From contig CALLBC010000103.1 of NCBI GenBank assembly GCA_938001965.1, forward strand, positions 1 to 46,503: a DNA stretch of 46,503 nt, in the 5' to 3' direction. Source of the stretch: an uncultured Bdellovibrionales bacterium. GTDB lineage: Bacteria; Bdellovibrionota; Bdellovibrionia; Bdellovibrionales; UBA1609. The notes beneath the pieces were generated by a model. That model saw nothing but the letters and a program-made list of their open reading frames with translations. It did no database searches and was not told the DNA's origin. Made by a program: the position numbers and the translations under genes. Shown here in pieces: positions 19,706 to 29,830 of this stretch (positions are counted from its first letter, which is position 1; every line of letters begins with the position of its first letter).

Positions 19706-20869
19706 ATGCCAAAGATTAGAGTTAGAAAATTAGATAAAGACATTCCAAAAGCAGCCAAGGCATTATGTGATGAGATGTTGCAATCTCTTGAAAAAGGTCA
19801 GAGGCCTTCATTGCAAGCCATTAAATGTTCTCTTGATAATTCAATTTATAAAGCATCAAAAGGTTACTTTACTCCTGGTGATAAAAAAGTAACTACCGAG
19901 TTGAATGTATCTTCCGTGCAAAAATTATCACGAACAATATTTTTATTAGATATTATGCTTAATAATTTAAAAATGGGTATTGTGAATACGAAAAGGGAGC
20001 TTTACTATATCGCAAAAGGTGCCTCAAAAAATGAGCCCAATCTTAAACCACTTAACATTCAAGAGCAGTCTGAAACAGACTCTGTGATTAGTTACATCAC
20101 TGACTTATTGGAGGTTTACCGCGAGGAGCTTAATTGTCATGCTGGTGATAAAGGTGGGCAAACCTTTTCTAAAAATCTAATTGTAACAGAAACTTTAGTA
20201 GATGGTTCTAAAGCGGTAATGGATTTAAGCACAATGGGAACAGTGGCCTTTCAGCCGCCCAATAAACCCCATGTATTTAAGTTAAAAGCCAAGAAAAAGA
20301 AACTTGATTTTTGTTTAGTGATTGAGTCAGAGGGTACGGCTAATACTTTAGTGACGAATGGCTTTACAAAGCGTAATAACTGCATTGTTGTGGGTGCTGG
20401 TGGTGTGCCAACTAATGGTGTGCGTGGCTGGTGTAAAACTATTCAAGACCAGTTAAAAATCCCGATATACTTTTATGGCGATCTCGATGCCTATACCATT
20501 CAAAATATTTATAGAACTTTAAAAGCGGGCTCTGCAGCCAGCCTTATTAGAAATGCTGATTTTTCAGCGCCTGATGTAAAATTCTTAGGTGTATTACCTC
20601 ATGATATAAAAAAGTATAATCTAGATTGTTACCCTGTGTCTGAAAAGAATTCTAGTGATGCTAGAGCTTTAAAAAAGGCAAAGGACGCTTTAGAGAGAGA
20701 TCCATTTTTTTCTGATAAGAAAAATAAAAAGTTAGCTGATGTATTAAGATGGTTGATTAAGCAAAAAATACGTTGTGAGCAACAGGCTATTTTTGCTGTT
20801 GATCCAAAAGATCCACTAATGTCTGAAAAAATTATTTTAGATAAGATTAAAAGAAAAGATTTTATTTAA
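19706..20869 (+). CDS. top6A: DNA topoisomerase VI subunit A (Spo11-like)
   Basis: Catalytic Tyr region NTKRELYYIAKG; Toprim VIESEGTANTLV and YFYGDLDAYTIQNIYRTLKAGS; directly downstream of top6B. Confidence 0.95.
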   Translation: MPKIRVRKLDKDIPKAAKALCDEMLQSLEKGQRPSLQAIKCSLDNSIYKASKGYFTPGDKKVTTELNVSSVQKLSRTIFLLDIMLNNLKMGIVNTKRELYYIAKGASKNEPNLKPLNIQEQSETDSVISYITDLLEVYREELNCHAGDKGGQTFSKNLIVTETLVDGSKAVMDLSTMGTVAFQPPNKPHVFKLKAKKKKLDFCLVIESEGTANTLVTNGFTKRNNCIVVGAGGVPTNGVRGWCKTIQDQLKIPIYFYGDLDAYTIQNIYRTLKAGSAASLIRNADFSAPDVKFLGVLPHDIKKYNLDCYPVSEKNSSDARALKKAKDALERDPFFSDKKNKKLADVLRWLIKQKIRCEQQAIFAVDPKDPLMSEKIILDKIKRKDFI

Positions 20870-20874
20870 ATTTA

Positions 20875-21375
20875 GTGGATAATTTAAATTCGTTTTTAAA
20901 TAAAAAATATTTTTTATATTCGTTTCTGCTTGGCTATATGACTTTCTTCTTTCAGAACATATTCATTATGAATAGGGGGGCTTGGAGGTTAAGAGATGGC
21001 TTCCAAAGTATAGAGGAGGCAGCATTTCTTGTCGGTTATATTATCATCCCATTTGGAATTTCAGCTCTTATAACCTATTTTATATTCAGGAAAGTAAACT
21101 TTAAATTAAAAAGTAAAAGTAGTACAATTTTTAAGTCTTTAGTTATGAGTTTATTTTGTTCAATTATAACTTGCTCAATCTTTTCAGCTTATTTTGTATT
21201 GTCTCGAGATGGAATAACTTATTCAGATCATGAGAATTCATTTTTGGATATGCTATATTACTTTATAACTACTTTTGGAATTGGACTATTTTTCTCTTTA
21301 CTTGCTGTTTTAGTTACTGCCTTTACATACAGTTACTTAGTTATTAACAAGCAAAAAGCTCTAGCTTTTTGCTAG
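20875..21375 (+). CDS. Hypothetical multi-TM membrane protein
   Basis: About four hydrophobic segments; no recognised family. Confidence 0.55.
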   Translation: MDNLNSFLNKKYFLYSFLLGYMTFFFQNIFIMNRGAWRLRDGFQSIEEAAFLVGYIIIPFGISALITYFIFRKVNFKLKSKSSTIFKSLVMSLFCSIITCSIFSAYFVLSRDGITYSDHENSFLDMLYYFITTFGIGLFFSLLAVLVTAFTYSYLVINKQKALAFC

Positions 21376-21385
21376 AGCTTTTAAA
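21350..21385. terminator. Bidirectional intrinsic terminator between convergent genes
   Basis: AGCTCTAGC-ttttt-GCTAGAGCT with T/A tracts; alternative AGCAAAAAGCT-ct-AGCTTTTTGCT. Confidence 0.75.
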
Positions 21386-21390
21386 AAATA

Positions 21391-22005
21391 TTACTTACTT
21401 GTAACGTTAATTGCGATTCTTCTATTTTGTTTACGACCTTCTTCTGTGTCGTTAGTTGCAACAGCATGTGCTGATCCGTAACCTTCTGTAGTGATGCGTG
21501 AGCTATCAATGCCCATGGCCACAATAGCATTTTTAACAGCGTCGGCTCTTTTTTGAGATAAATTTAAGTTTCCTTCAGCGCTTCCTGTGTTATCTGTGTA
21601 ACCACCAATTTTTAATGTTACAGAGCCAAAAGCTTTTAAAATTTTCGCCATATTTGCAACTTGCTCACTAGATTCAGCTGATAAAGTTGAGCTGCCAGTG
21701 TTGAAAGTAATACGGTCAAAGTTAAACCATTTATCTTTTGAAATACCATCACTTCCACCAAGGAATTTAACTAAATTATTTTCAATACCATTACTTGGAA
21801 TATTTAACTCAGTTCCGTCAGGTAATTTAAAAGAAAAGAAATCACCAAGGCCAGCAATAGCACTTCCTGCAGTGTCCTTTACTTTATTTAGGCTATCTTG
21901 TCCCACAGCTTTCATATTTTCAGTGATGCTCATGTCATTGTTGCAAGCTTTAAAACCAAAAAAACCAGCTAAACAAGCTATAATTAATATAACTAAAATT
22001 TTCAT
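21391..22005 (-). CDS. OmpA-family (peptidoglycan-associated) protein
   Basis: ITFNTGSSTLSAESSEQVANMAKIL...IGGYTDNTGSAEGNLNLSQKRADAVKNAIVAMGID...GRKQNRRIAI. Confidence 0.92.
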   Translation of the reverse strand: MKILVILIIACLAGFFGFKACNNDMSITENMKAVGQDSLNKVKDTAGSAIAGLGDFFSFKLPDGTELNIPSNGIENNLVKFLGGSDGISKDKWFNFDRITFNTGSSTLSAESSEQVANMAKILKAFGSVTLKIGGYTDNTGSAEGNLNLSQKRADAVKNAIVAMGIDSSRITTEGYGSAHAVATNDTEEGRKQNRRIAINVTSK

Positions 22006-22236
22006 TATGTCTCCTTTGTTATGTTCGATGAAGTATTGAAAATAATAGTTATTGGGTCAAGCGAGCATGTAAATTAGTGTGTGAGTTTCGTTGAGTTGGA
22101 GCTGAGGGGGTGGCAAATAAAAAATATTTATAAATATTTAATTATTTTTAAGTAATTAAAATAAGGTTATTTATTAATTAAGATAAACAAATATTACTTT
22201 TTAACTGATGAGTTGAATTATTAGCAGACTATAAAG

Positions 22237-22770
22237 TTATAATATCCACGGAAAGCTAATTCCAAGTAAAATGGTTTTACTTTCAAAAGTATTGGCAAAC
22301 TCTTGGTTGGTCACTTCGTTAAAATCTAAGGTTTTGTGCATATATCCTAGGCGCATACTGATATTGGTTTTAATTCTGTAATAGAGCTCAGCTTTCCAGG
22401 CATCACCAGACCACTTTCTGGCGTCAGTGTTAGATCTAACCTTTGGGAAGTAAGATACATTTAAGCCCACTCGCTTTTTTATGTGGTAGCCTAAATAGGC
22501 GCCCATGTAATGAGGAGTTTCATCAAACTCAATTAGAGAATTTTCTTCTTCATAGGCGATGTCACCAGTTAAGTATTCAAGTCCAATCATAAAATGATTT
22601 TTATATAAACCCAAGCGGGTGCCAAATAAGTAGCCCTGCTGTTTATACTCTAAGTTAGTATTTTGTTCAGTGGATGTTCCCATTGCAAAATAGGCTAGTG
22701 GCTCAAAGTGTAGTGCCGCTGAAACATTTAACGAAAATAACAAGATTGGTAGTAAAATAATTTTTTTCAT
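22237..22770 (-). CDS. Predicted outer-membrane beta-barrel protein
   Basis: Signal peptide; alternating beta pattern (YLFGTRLGLYKNHFMIGLEYLTGD...MRLGYMHKTLDF) ending in SFPWIL. Confidence 0.65.
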   Translation of the reverse strand: MKKIILLPILLFSLNVSAALHFEPLAYFAMGTSTEQNTNLEYKQQGYLFGTRLGLYKNHFMIGLEYLTGDIAYEEENSLIEFDETPHYMGAYLGYHIKKRVGLNVSYFPKVRSNTDARKWSGDAWKAELYYRIKTNISMRLGYMHKTLDFNEVTNQEFANTFESKTILLGISFPWIL

Positions 22771-23025
22771 TGGAACCTTCCCTTTAAAAATACAACTAAG
22801 TTTATATTAATAAATAATATAGTTTTTGCCTAGCTGTGAATAAAGAAACGCAATCTGGTGGTTTTAAATTGAGGTTCTGCCCTAAGGTCCATAAGCGGTA
22901 AACTAGAATTTATATAAATCATATTGTTGTCTTATTTTGAGTTAATTTTTAATCATTAGCTAAAGATTATAACTATTAGTAGTCACTAGTCTTTAGTTTA
23001 TGTTGGTTGAGCCGATATTTATAAT

Positions 23026-24186
23026 ATGAAGAAGCTAATTCTAGCATTATTATCTGTGTCCATAGTCTTTGGTTGCAGCGGTGTTGGTGATACATCAGAG
23101 CCTAGTATTATTGATTATGAATCTTTGTATCCAGGTTTTTATGCAGAATTTAAAGGTAAAATTGATTTAGCTAACTTACCTAACTATGCTTGGCAAACAA
23201 AGCCTTCGTATATAGTAGAAGATAATACAACGACCAATAGTATTTCAAACTCAGGAGCTACATTAGGTAGAATTTTATTTTATGATGTAAATCTTTCGTC
23301 TAATAACACGGTTTCCTGTGCGAGCTGTCATCAGCAAGCCAATGCCTTTAGTGACATTACAGATGTTAGTGTGGGTGTTAATGGAAGCACAGGTAGGCAC
23401 TCTATGCGTTTAATTAATTCTCGATTTTCTGCTGAAGGAAAGTTCTTTTGGGATGAGCGAGCTGCAACGCTTGAAGCGCAAACCACTCAGCCTATTGAAG
23501 ATCATAATGAAATGGGGTTTAGTGGTACTAATGGAGATGGAAATTTTTCTGATTTGATTACAAAGTTGGAGGCGATCCCTTATTATACTGATGCCTTTAC
23601 TTTTGCTTTTGATAGTTCAGAAATAACTGAAGCAAAGATTCAACTAGCTCTTGCCCAGTTTATTAGAAGTATTCAATCTTTTGATTCAAAGTATGATGTT
23701 GGCCGTAATCAAGTAATTAATGATGGAGCCAGCTTTCCAAACTTTACAGCTGATGAAAATGCTGGAAAAACTTTATTTTTACAGCCACCAGCAATGGGTG
23801 GGGCAGGTTGTGCTGGTTGCCACAGGCCGCCCAGTTTTGATATTGATCCCAACTCTCTAAATAATGGAGTTATAGGTGTTTTTGGTGACGTGATTGATGA
23901 TTTAACAAATACAAGGTCGCCTTCATTAAGAGATGTGGTGAAAAGTGATGGGAGTTCAAATGGAAAGTTCATGCACGATGCCAGTCTGGCAACTCTAACA
24001 GATGTAGTAAATCATTATAATAATGGTATTTCACTAAATGCTAACTTAGACCCAAGGTTATCTCCTGGAGGTATTCCGCAAAACTTAGGCTTAACTGGTG
24101 CTCAGGTAGATCAAATAGTAGATTTTTTAGAAACATTAAGTGGTATAGCTGTGTACACTGACTCTCGTTGGTCCAATCCATTTTAA
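23026..24186 (+). CDS. Di-heme cytochrome c peroxidase family lipoprotein
   Basis: Lipobox-like VFGCSG; two CxxCH motifs (CASCHQ, CAGCHR); FFWDERAATLEAQTTQPI and LRDVVKSDGSSNGKFMHDASLATLTDVVNHYNNG. Confidence 0.93.
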   Translation: MKKLILALLSVSIVFGCSGVGDTSEPSIIDYESLYPGFYAEFKGKIDLANLPNYAWQTKPSYIVEDNTTTNSISNSGATLGRILFYDVNLSSNNTVSCASCHQQANAFSDITDVSVGVNGSTGRHSMRLINSRFSAEGKFFWDERAATLEAQTTQPIEDHNEMGFSGTNGDGNFSDLITKLEAIPYYTDAFTFAFDSSEITEAKIQLALAQFIRSIQSFDSKYDVGRNQVINDGASFPNFTADENAGKTLFLQPPAMGGAGCAGCHRPPSFDIDPNSLNNGVIGVFGDVIDDLTNTRSPSLRDVVKSDGSSNGKFMHDASLATLTDVVNHYNNGISLNANLDPRLSPGGIPQNLGLTGAQVDQIVDFLETLSGIAVYTDSRWSNPF

Positions 24187-24265
24187 TAGAAAGAGCAGGC
24201 TAGATATGAGTATTTTAAGTTTACACTTTATTTATGGATACTTAAAAAGTAGTTTGGCGTAAAAG

Positions 24266-24754
24266 CTACCTTCTAGTATAAATAAATGTCCTATGATTTC
24301 TGTACTTTCCTTGACTGTTATTGACGCTTGTAAGTTCAAAGTCCTTTATTATACTTGAAGTAATACTTAAGAGACCAAAACCAACAGGCATTTCATTTTG
24401 ACTATTATAACTTATTGATATATTTGAAATAAATTTTCCATCACAAGCAAGGTCGATATAATTATTAAGACCAGGCTTTATAAATCCTGGTCTTAATGTT
24501 TTGGCAAAGGCCGCGGCCCCTGCTTTTGTTTGATAGTTATCCATAATACGTTGATGGGTATTAAAAACACATATTTGTGCTGATTCAGGTATCAATGATG
24601 AAAGATGATCACTAAAATCTTTAAAACTAGTAGATGTGGTAATTTTATCATCTGGGTTATTAGACTCAGAACTTACCGTAGCAGGGACTCTATTATTTTG
24701 GCTAGCACAGGATATCATTAATAAACTTAAGGTAGTTAATAATACTTTAATCAT
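24266..24754 (-). CDS. Hypothetical lipoprotein
   Basis: Lipobox LLMISCASQ. Confidence 0.6.
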   Translation of the reverse strand: MIKVLLTTLSLLMISCASQNNRVPATVSSESNNPDDKITTSTSFKDFSDHLSSLIPESAQICVFNTHQRIMDNYQTKAGAAAFAKTLRPGFIKPGLNNYIDLACDGKFISNISISYNSQNEMPVGFGLLSITSSIIKDFELTSVNNSQGKYRNHRTFIYTRR

Positions 24755-24858
24755 AGCTTTTCCTTTGTTAAATGTATTTTAAGTTTATCTGAGAAAAAAA
24801 TATAATAATAGCTTTTTTTCATGGATTAGGCTTAGAGGCCAAAATATTTAGTTTATAT

Positions 24859-24888
24859 AAAAAAGCCCACACAACGTATGGGCTTTTA
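24859..24888 (-). terminator. Intrinsic terminator downstream of the aconitase gene
   Basis: aaaagccca-cacaacgta-tgggctttt, flanked by an A-tract (T-tract on the minus strand). Confidence 0.75.
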
Positions 24889-24908
24889 GAATTCAAAATT
24901 TATATAAT

Positions 24909-27173
24909 TTATTGTTGTCTTAATAAGTTTAATGCAGAGCCTGCTTTAAACCATTTGATTTGCTCTTCATTGAAGGTGTGTGCCACAGGAAACTCCTCTT
25001 TGCTTCCATCTTCGCGAGTTAATTCTATAGTTAAGTTTTGACCCGGTGAAAAGCTAGTTAAGCCCTTAATAGCTACACGGTCATTTTCTTGAACCTTGTC
25101 GTAGTCACTTGGGTTAACAAAAGTTAATCCTAAAACACCTTGTTTTTTTAAGTTTGTTTCATGAATTCTTGCAAAACTTTTTACTATTACAGCAGCAGCA
25201 CCTAAATGCCTTGGGCACATAGCTGCGTGCTCACGGCTACTTCCTTCACCGTAGTTGTCATCACCAAAAATAACCCAGTCTTGACCCTTTTCTTTATAAG
25301 CTCTTGCCACCTTATTGAACTCATCAACTTCGCCAGTAAAAACGTTTTTACCTTTCCCGCGAAGAGACTCATCAAAAGCATTAAAGGCACCTAATAGCAT
25401 ATTGTTAGAAATATTATCTAGGTGACCACGGTATTTAAGCCATGGACCTGCCGGGCTAATATGGTCTGTTGTACACTTTCCTAAAGCTTTACACAAAACG
25501 GGTAAGCCTTCCATGTCCTTACCATCCCAAGCTTTAAATGGAGTTAAAAGTTCTAGGCGTTCAGAATTTGGATTTACTTTAATTTCAACATTGCTACCTG
25601 CTGGTGCTTGGTAAGCCTCAGGGTCACCCACAAAACCTGCATTTGGTAACTCAGGAGCTTCAGGTAATGTTAAGCTAAACTTACTGCCATTACTTCCTTC
25701 AATTTGGTCTTGCTGTGGATCAAAATCAATTTTACCTGCAACACCTAAGGCCATTACAACTTCAGGGCTGGCGATAAAAGATAGTGTTTCAGGGTTAGCA
25801 TCATTTCTTCCACGGAAATTTCTGTTAAAGCTACTTACAATAGTATTTACATCACCTTTTTTAACGCCATCTCGTTTCCATTGGCCAATGCATGGGCCAC
25901 AAGCATTTGATAAAACAGTGGCACCAACATCATTTAAAGTTTTCATTTGTCCATCACGTTCAATTGTTTTTTTAATTTGCGATGAACCAGGAGAAACCAT
26001 AAATGGTTGTGACATTTTAACTCCGTTGGCAAGAGCTTGTTTAGCCACATGTGTGGCCCTACCAATATCTTCGTAGGAAGAGTTTGTACAAGAGCCAATA
26101 AGGGCGGCTGATAAGTCAGTTGGCCAGCCATTTTCTTTGGCAGCAGCTTTCATAGCGCTTAGTGGGCGCGCAGCATCTGGTGAGTGAGGGCCAACAATAT
26201 GTGGTTCAAGAGTGGATAAATCAATTTCAATAACTTCATCATAATACTGGCTAGGGTTATCTAAAACTTCTGGATCAGCTTTTAAAAGCTCACTGTTTTC
26301 GTCAGCTATTTTAGTTAGCTCAGATCTATCAGTTAAGTTTAAGAATGTTGCCATTTTAGCATCGTACGGAAACATTGAGCATGTGGCTCCAAGCTCAGCT
26401 CCCATATTAGTAATGGTCGCTTTACCAGTACAACTAATAGATTCACAACCTTCACCAAAGTACTCAATAATTTTATTAGTTCCACCTTTTACTGTCATAA
26501 TTCCTAATAGTTTTAAAATAACATCTTTAGGGGAAGTCCAGCCTTGTAATTTTCCAGTTAACTTTACACCAACGATTTTAGGATTTTTTACTTCCCAAGG
26601 AAGACCTGCCATTACATCAGAGGCATCAGCTCCACCAACACCACAAGCCACCATTCCAAGGCCACCAGCATTCGGGGTGTGTGAGTCAGTACCAATCATT
26701 AATCCACCAGGGAAAGCATAGTTTTCTAAAACCACTTGGTGGATAATACCGGCACCAGGTTTCCAGAAGCCAATTCCATAACGACTAGAAACAGTAGATA
26801 AGAAATCAAACACTTCATTGTTTTCAGCCATAGCCACTTTCATGTCTTCATCCATTCCCTCATAGGCACGGATTAAATGATCACAATGAACTGATGATGG
26901 AACGGCTGTTTGGTCTTTACCGGCCAACATAAATTGTAATAAAGCCATTTGAGCGGTGGCATCCTGCATAGCCACTCGGTCAGGGCGTAGTAATAAGAAG
27001 CTTTGGCCACGAGTAAGGTCTTGCTTTTCAGGGTCATCTAAATGACCAAATAAAACTTTTTCTGCAAAAGTTAGTGGGCGATTTAGTCTCTTTCTTACGA
27101 TTTCAAGTTTACGTCCTGTTGTGGAGTAAACATTTTTTAACATATCTGCGGTTGTATCTATATTGTTCGCCAT
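24909..27173 (-). CDS. Aconitate hydratase
   Basis: GTDSHTPNAGGLGM, IGSCTNSSYED, SNACGPCIGQW, GDDNYGEGSSREHAA; start reset to MANNIDTT at 27173 (aaggaaaaattATG) instead of 27266. Confidence 0.95.
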   Translation of the reverse strand: MANNIDTTADMLKNVYSTTGRKLEIVRKRLNRPLTFAEKVLFGHLDDPEKQDLTRGQSFLLLRPDRVAMQDATAQMALLQFMLAGKDQTAVPSSVHCDHLIRAYEGMDEDMKVAMAENNEVFDFLSTVSSRYGIGFWKPGAGIIHQVVLENYAFPGGLMIGTDSHTPNAGGLGMVACGVGGADASDVMAGLPWEVKNPKIVGVKLTGKLQGWTSPKDVILKLLGIMTVKGGTNKIIEYFGEGCESISCTGKATITNMGAELGATCSMFPYDAKMATFLNLTDRSELTKIADENSELLKADPEVLDNPSQYYDEVIEIDLSTLEPHIVGPHSPDAARPLSAMKAAAKENGWPTDLSAALIGSCTNSSYEDIGRATHVAKQALANGVKMSQPFMVSPGSSQIKKTIERDGQMKTLNDVGATVLSNACGPCIGQWKRDGVKKGDVNTIVSSFNRNFRGRNDANPETLSFIASPEVVMALGVAGKIDFDPQQDQIEGSNGSKFSLTLPEAPELPNAGFVGDPEAYQAPAGSNVEIKVNPNSERLELLTPFKAWDGKDMEGLPVLCKALGKCTTDHISPAGPWLKYRGHLDNISNNMLLGAFNAFDESLRGKGKNVFTGEVDEFNKVARAYKEKGQDWVIFGDDNYGEGSSREHAAMCPRHLGAAAVIVKSFARIHETNLKKQGVLGLTFVNPSDYDKVQENDRVAIKGLTSFSPGQNLTIELTREDGSKEEFPVAHTFNEEQIKWFKAGSALNLLRQQ

Positions 27174-27308
27174 AATTTTTCCTTTAAAATGTGTTTTGAA
27201 TACCAAATAGTACTCTTGAATATACGCGTCAATCAATTGATTTTCATTAAAGTTAAGGCTCACCACTGGCCCTAGGTAACTGGCCGATGATCAGTTTCAT
27301 AAATATGC

Positions 27309-28037
27309 TCATAAAGTCACCCCTTTTAGGAGGTAAACAGCTCCTATAGTAAATAAAATGACTTGGGAGTAATTACGAAATTGGGACTCTTTAATATTAT
27401 CCAAAATATACTTTCCTGATCCAGCCCCTAGGAGGCTTAATAGTATGGCTGTTCCAAGAAATACTCCTGAGGGATAGTTGCTTTCCTTGTTTTCAAAAAA
27501 GATATTGATGTAGAAGATAATTTTAATTAAGTGACTAGAAGTTTGAGTAATGGCCTTTGTAGCTATCACTTCATGTCTTTTTAAAGGTGAGCCTAAAAAG
27601 AATAAATCTAAAATAGGGCCTGAAGTTCCAGCAATAATTTTTAGTAGTGAAATAATAAAGCCACAAGCTAATGAGCTCCATTTGTTAATTATATTAAACT
27701 TAAGTTGCGAACGTAGTAAAAATGAAAAAAATGGCAATAAACCTAATAAAAGAAACATAACTCTTTTTGAAGGGGGAAAAATTAAAACCTGTAAAACTGA
27801 AAAACCAAGTAAGTTGCCAATAAAATAATAGGGGAGTACAGACCAATTAATATGTTTTTTATTTAATAGAGCTCGAAAGCCATTAGAGTGAAGTTGAATA
27901 ACTCCATGAACGACGATGGCAGTTTTAGCGGGAAGATACAAAGAAAGTGCTCCCATTAAAATCATACCACCCCCCATACCGAGAACTCCCGACAAAAGAC
28001 TTGTTGCAAATACGATTGTTAATAATTGAATAGCCAT
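27309..28037 (-). CDS. TauE/SafE family sulfite exporter-like permease
   Basis: SGVLGMGGGMILMGAL and AGTSGPILDLFFL motifs; multi-TM. Confidence 0.85.
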   Translation of the reverse strand: MAIQLLTIVFATSLLSGVLGMGGGMILMGALSLYLPAKTAIVVHGVIQLHSNGFRALLNKKHINWSVLPYYFIGNLLGFSVLQVLIFPPSKRVMFLLLGLLPFFSFLLRSQLKFNIINKWSSLACGFIISLLKIIAGTSGPILDLFFLGSPLKRHEVIATKAITQTSSHLIKIIFYINIFFENKESNYPSGVFLGTAILLSLLGAGSGKYILDNIKESQFRNYSQVILFTIGAVYLLKGVTL

Positions 28038-28113
28038 ATGAGTATTATCGATGACTTCAATATATGAATAAAGTGAATAGACAGAATATAATATATTCTA
28101 TATATTCAATAAT

Positions 28114-28920
28114 ATGATAGAAAATATAGAAACATTACTAGCCTTACATCAGCAGGGCACCATGCTTAAGGCTAGTTCAATGTTAAGAGTCTCTCAGTCA
28201 ACAGTTAGCAAGCGGATAACTAGCCTGGAACAATACTTTAGTAAGAAGTTAATATCAAAATCGGGTCGTAGAGTAGTCCTCACTCCTGAGGCCTTAAAAA
28301 TTGTGGATAAGCTTGGTGTTTTAATTGGAGAAATTAGAGAGTTAATCAATGAGGATATTAAGGAACAAAAATGTGTAGTTGGAGTTTCAGAGTCCATATT
28401 ATCTTCATGGGGTCCTAAATATATTATTCCTAAGTTTGAAAAATTAAACTTTGCGGTGGAGCTGCACTGTCATAGAAGCCCACTGGTTGTGGATAAGGTT
28501 GAAGCTGGAGAGTATGACTTGGGTATTTGCTCTGGTCGTATAACCACGTCAAGGTCATTAGTTTCAGATGTCATCCATCAAGAAGAGATGGTTTTGGTTT
28601 CTAAGGGAAGATTTGATAAAGCAAATATAATTAGTATTGAAAAAAGTTCCGCCACCTGGAAGTCAATATCATCAAAATTATTAAAGTTTAATTACGATAA
28701 AATTCAATACTTAGAGTCCTTTTTTTCAATAGGACAAGTAGCAAAGTCAACAAAATCAATAGGTTTAATACCAATTGGTGTGGCTCGAACCATGAATTTT
28801 AAGGCCACACAGATAAAATCATTCAAGCCAAAGATATATAGGCCTGTACAACTCATTTATAAAAAATCAAAGTTGGAACAGCTTAAGTATAATCATTTGG
28901 TGAATAGTTTTAGTGTTTAA
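28114..28920 (+). CDS. LysR-family transcriptional regulator, divergent from the TauE gene
   Basis: N-terminal wHTH LLALHQQGTMLKASSMLRVSQSTVSKRITSLEQYFSKKLISKSGRRVVLTPEA. Confidence 0.9.
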   Translation: MIENIETLLALHQQGTMLKASSMLRVSQSTVSKRITSLEQYFSKKLISKSGRRVVLTPEALKIVDKLGVLIGEIRELINEDIKEQKCVVGVSESILSSWGPKYIIPKFEKLNFAVELHCHRSPLVVDKVEAGEYDLGICSGRITTSRSLVSDVIHQEEMVLVSKGRFDKANIISIEKSSATWKSISSKLLKFNYDKIQYLESFFSIGQVAKSTKSIGLIPIGVARTMNFKATQIKSFKPKIYRPVQLIYKKSKLEQLKYNHLVNSFSV

Positions 28921-29317
28921 TAACTACTGTTTTAGACATTCGATCATGTAGTGCTTGTTTTCTTTTGTCATGGTTAATATCAAGATAAGCTAAGCCGGCT
29001 GAAAAACTACATATAAAATATCCGAAGTATCTCAGTACTAGCCTTCTAATTGGAGGGCGCTTTAGAGTTTGTGAGTCCACAACTTTTATTTTAAAGATCA
29101 TTTTGCCAATAGTTGCGCCAAAGATATACCAAAATAAGACTATAATCCATGGGAGAACAAACAAGACAAGACCATCAAGAATAAATGGAAATTGCACAAT
29201 ATATGGGTCTAAAGGTATAGATAGGAATGCTAGAGTTAGGGTGTTTAGTATAAAATCAAATAAAAAAGCAAAAAGTCTTACTTTGAATCCAGCATAATTT
29301 ACTTCAGTATGTTCCAT
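28910..29317 (-). CDS. RDD family membrane protein
   Basis: AGFKVRLFAFLFDFIL, GATIGKMIFKIKVVDSQ and HDRMSKTVVI. Confidence 0.9.
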   Translation of the reverse strand: MEHTEVNYAGFKVRLFAFLFDFILNTLTLAFLSIPLDPYIVQFPFILDGLVLFVLPWIIVLFWYIFGATIGKMIFKIKVVDSQTLKRPPIRRLVLRYFGYFICSFSAGLAYLDINHDKRKQALHDRMSKTVVIKH

Positions 29318-29320
29318 GCA

Positions 29321-29827
29321 CTATTGCTCGGTTTGTCTTTCAGCAATAACATTTTTAATTAGCCAAAAATCTTCAGTTTTAACTAAGTCTAGTGTTACTG
29401 AAAAGAGCTCCCTAAAACTATTGACCTTACTTTGCTCTGTGCCTTCAGAAACTAAAACTAAATCAACTTTTGCAGTATTCTCAACAATATCAAAGCTAGT
29501 TTCTGTAACATAAGTTTTGTGTTTAGCTAAGTATTTAGACCCAATAAAAATTCCAGCCTGGATATCTTCAAATGAATTTATATCAGCCAGTATTCTTTCA
29601 CCTTGAAATGCTTTAAGGATAATATCTTTTTTAGTGTGTTTTTTTATGTTTTGAATACGTGAATAGACGTCCATTTTTTTTAAAGGATTATCAAATTCAG
29701 CCTGCTTTTGAATATCATCAATAATTCCAATGATTACTTTTTCGTCATTGTTTTTAAAAATTTTAGAGTAGGAAAAATAACCAATTAAAATTATTATTAA
29801 ACCTATAAAAATATTTTTATTCGTCAT
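29321..29827 (-). CDS. Hypothetical membrane-anchored protein
   Basis: N-terminal TM helix; TRAP/NTF2-like fold possible but not established. Confidence 0.55.
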   Translation of the reverse strand: MTNKNIFIGLIIILIGYFSYSKIFKNNDEKVIIGIIDDIQKQAEFDNPLKKMDVYSRIQNIKKHTKKDIILKAFQGERILADINSFEDIQAGIFIGSKYLAKHKTYVTETSFDIVENTAKVDLVLVSEGTEQSKVNSFRELFSVTLDLVKTEDFWLIKNVIAERQTEQ

Positions 29828-29830
29828 GAA

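Noticed and set aside
26383-26721. Plus-strand ORF of 112 aa
   Set aside because: Antisense within aconitase; likely spurious
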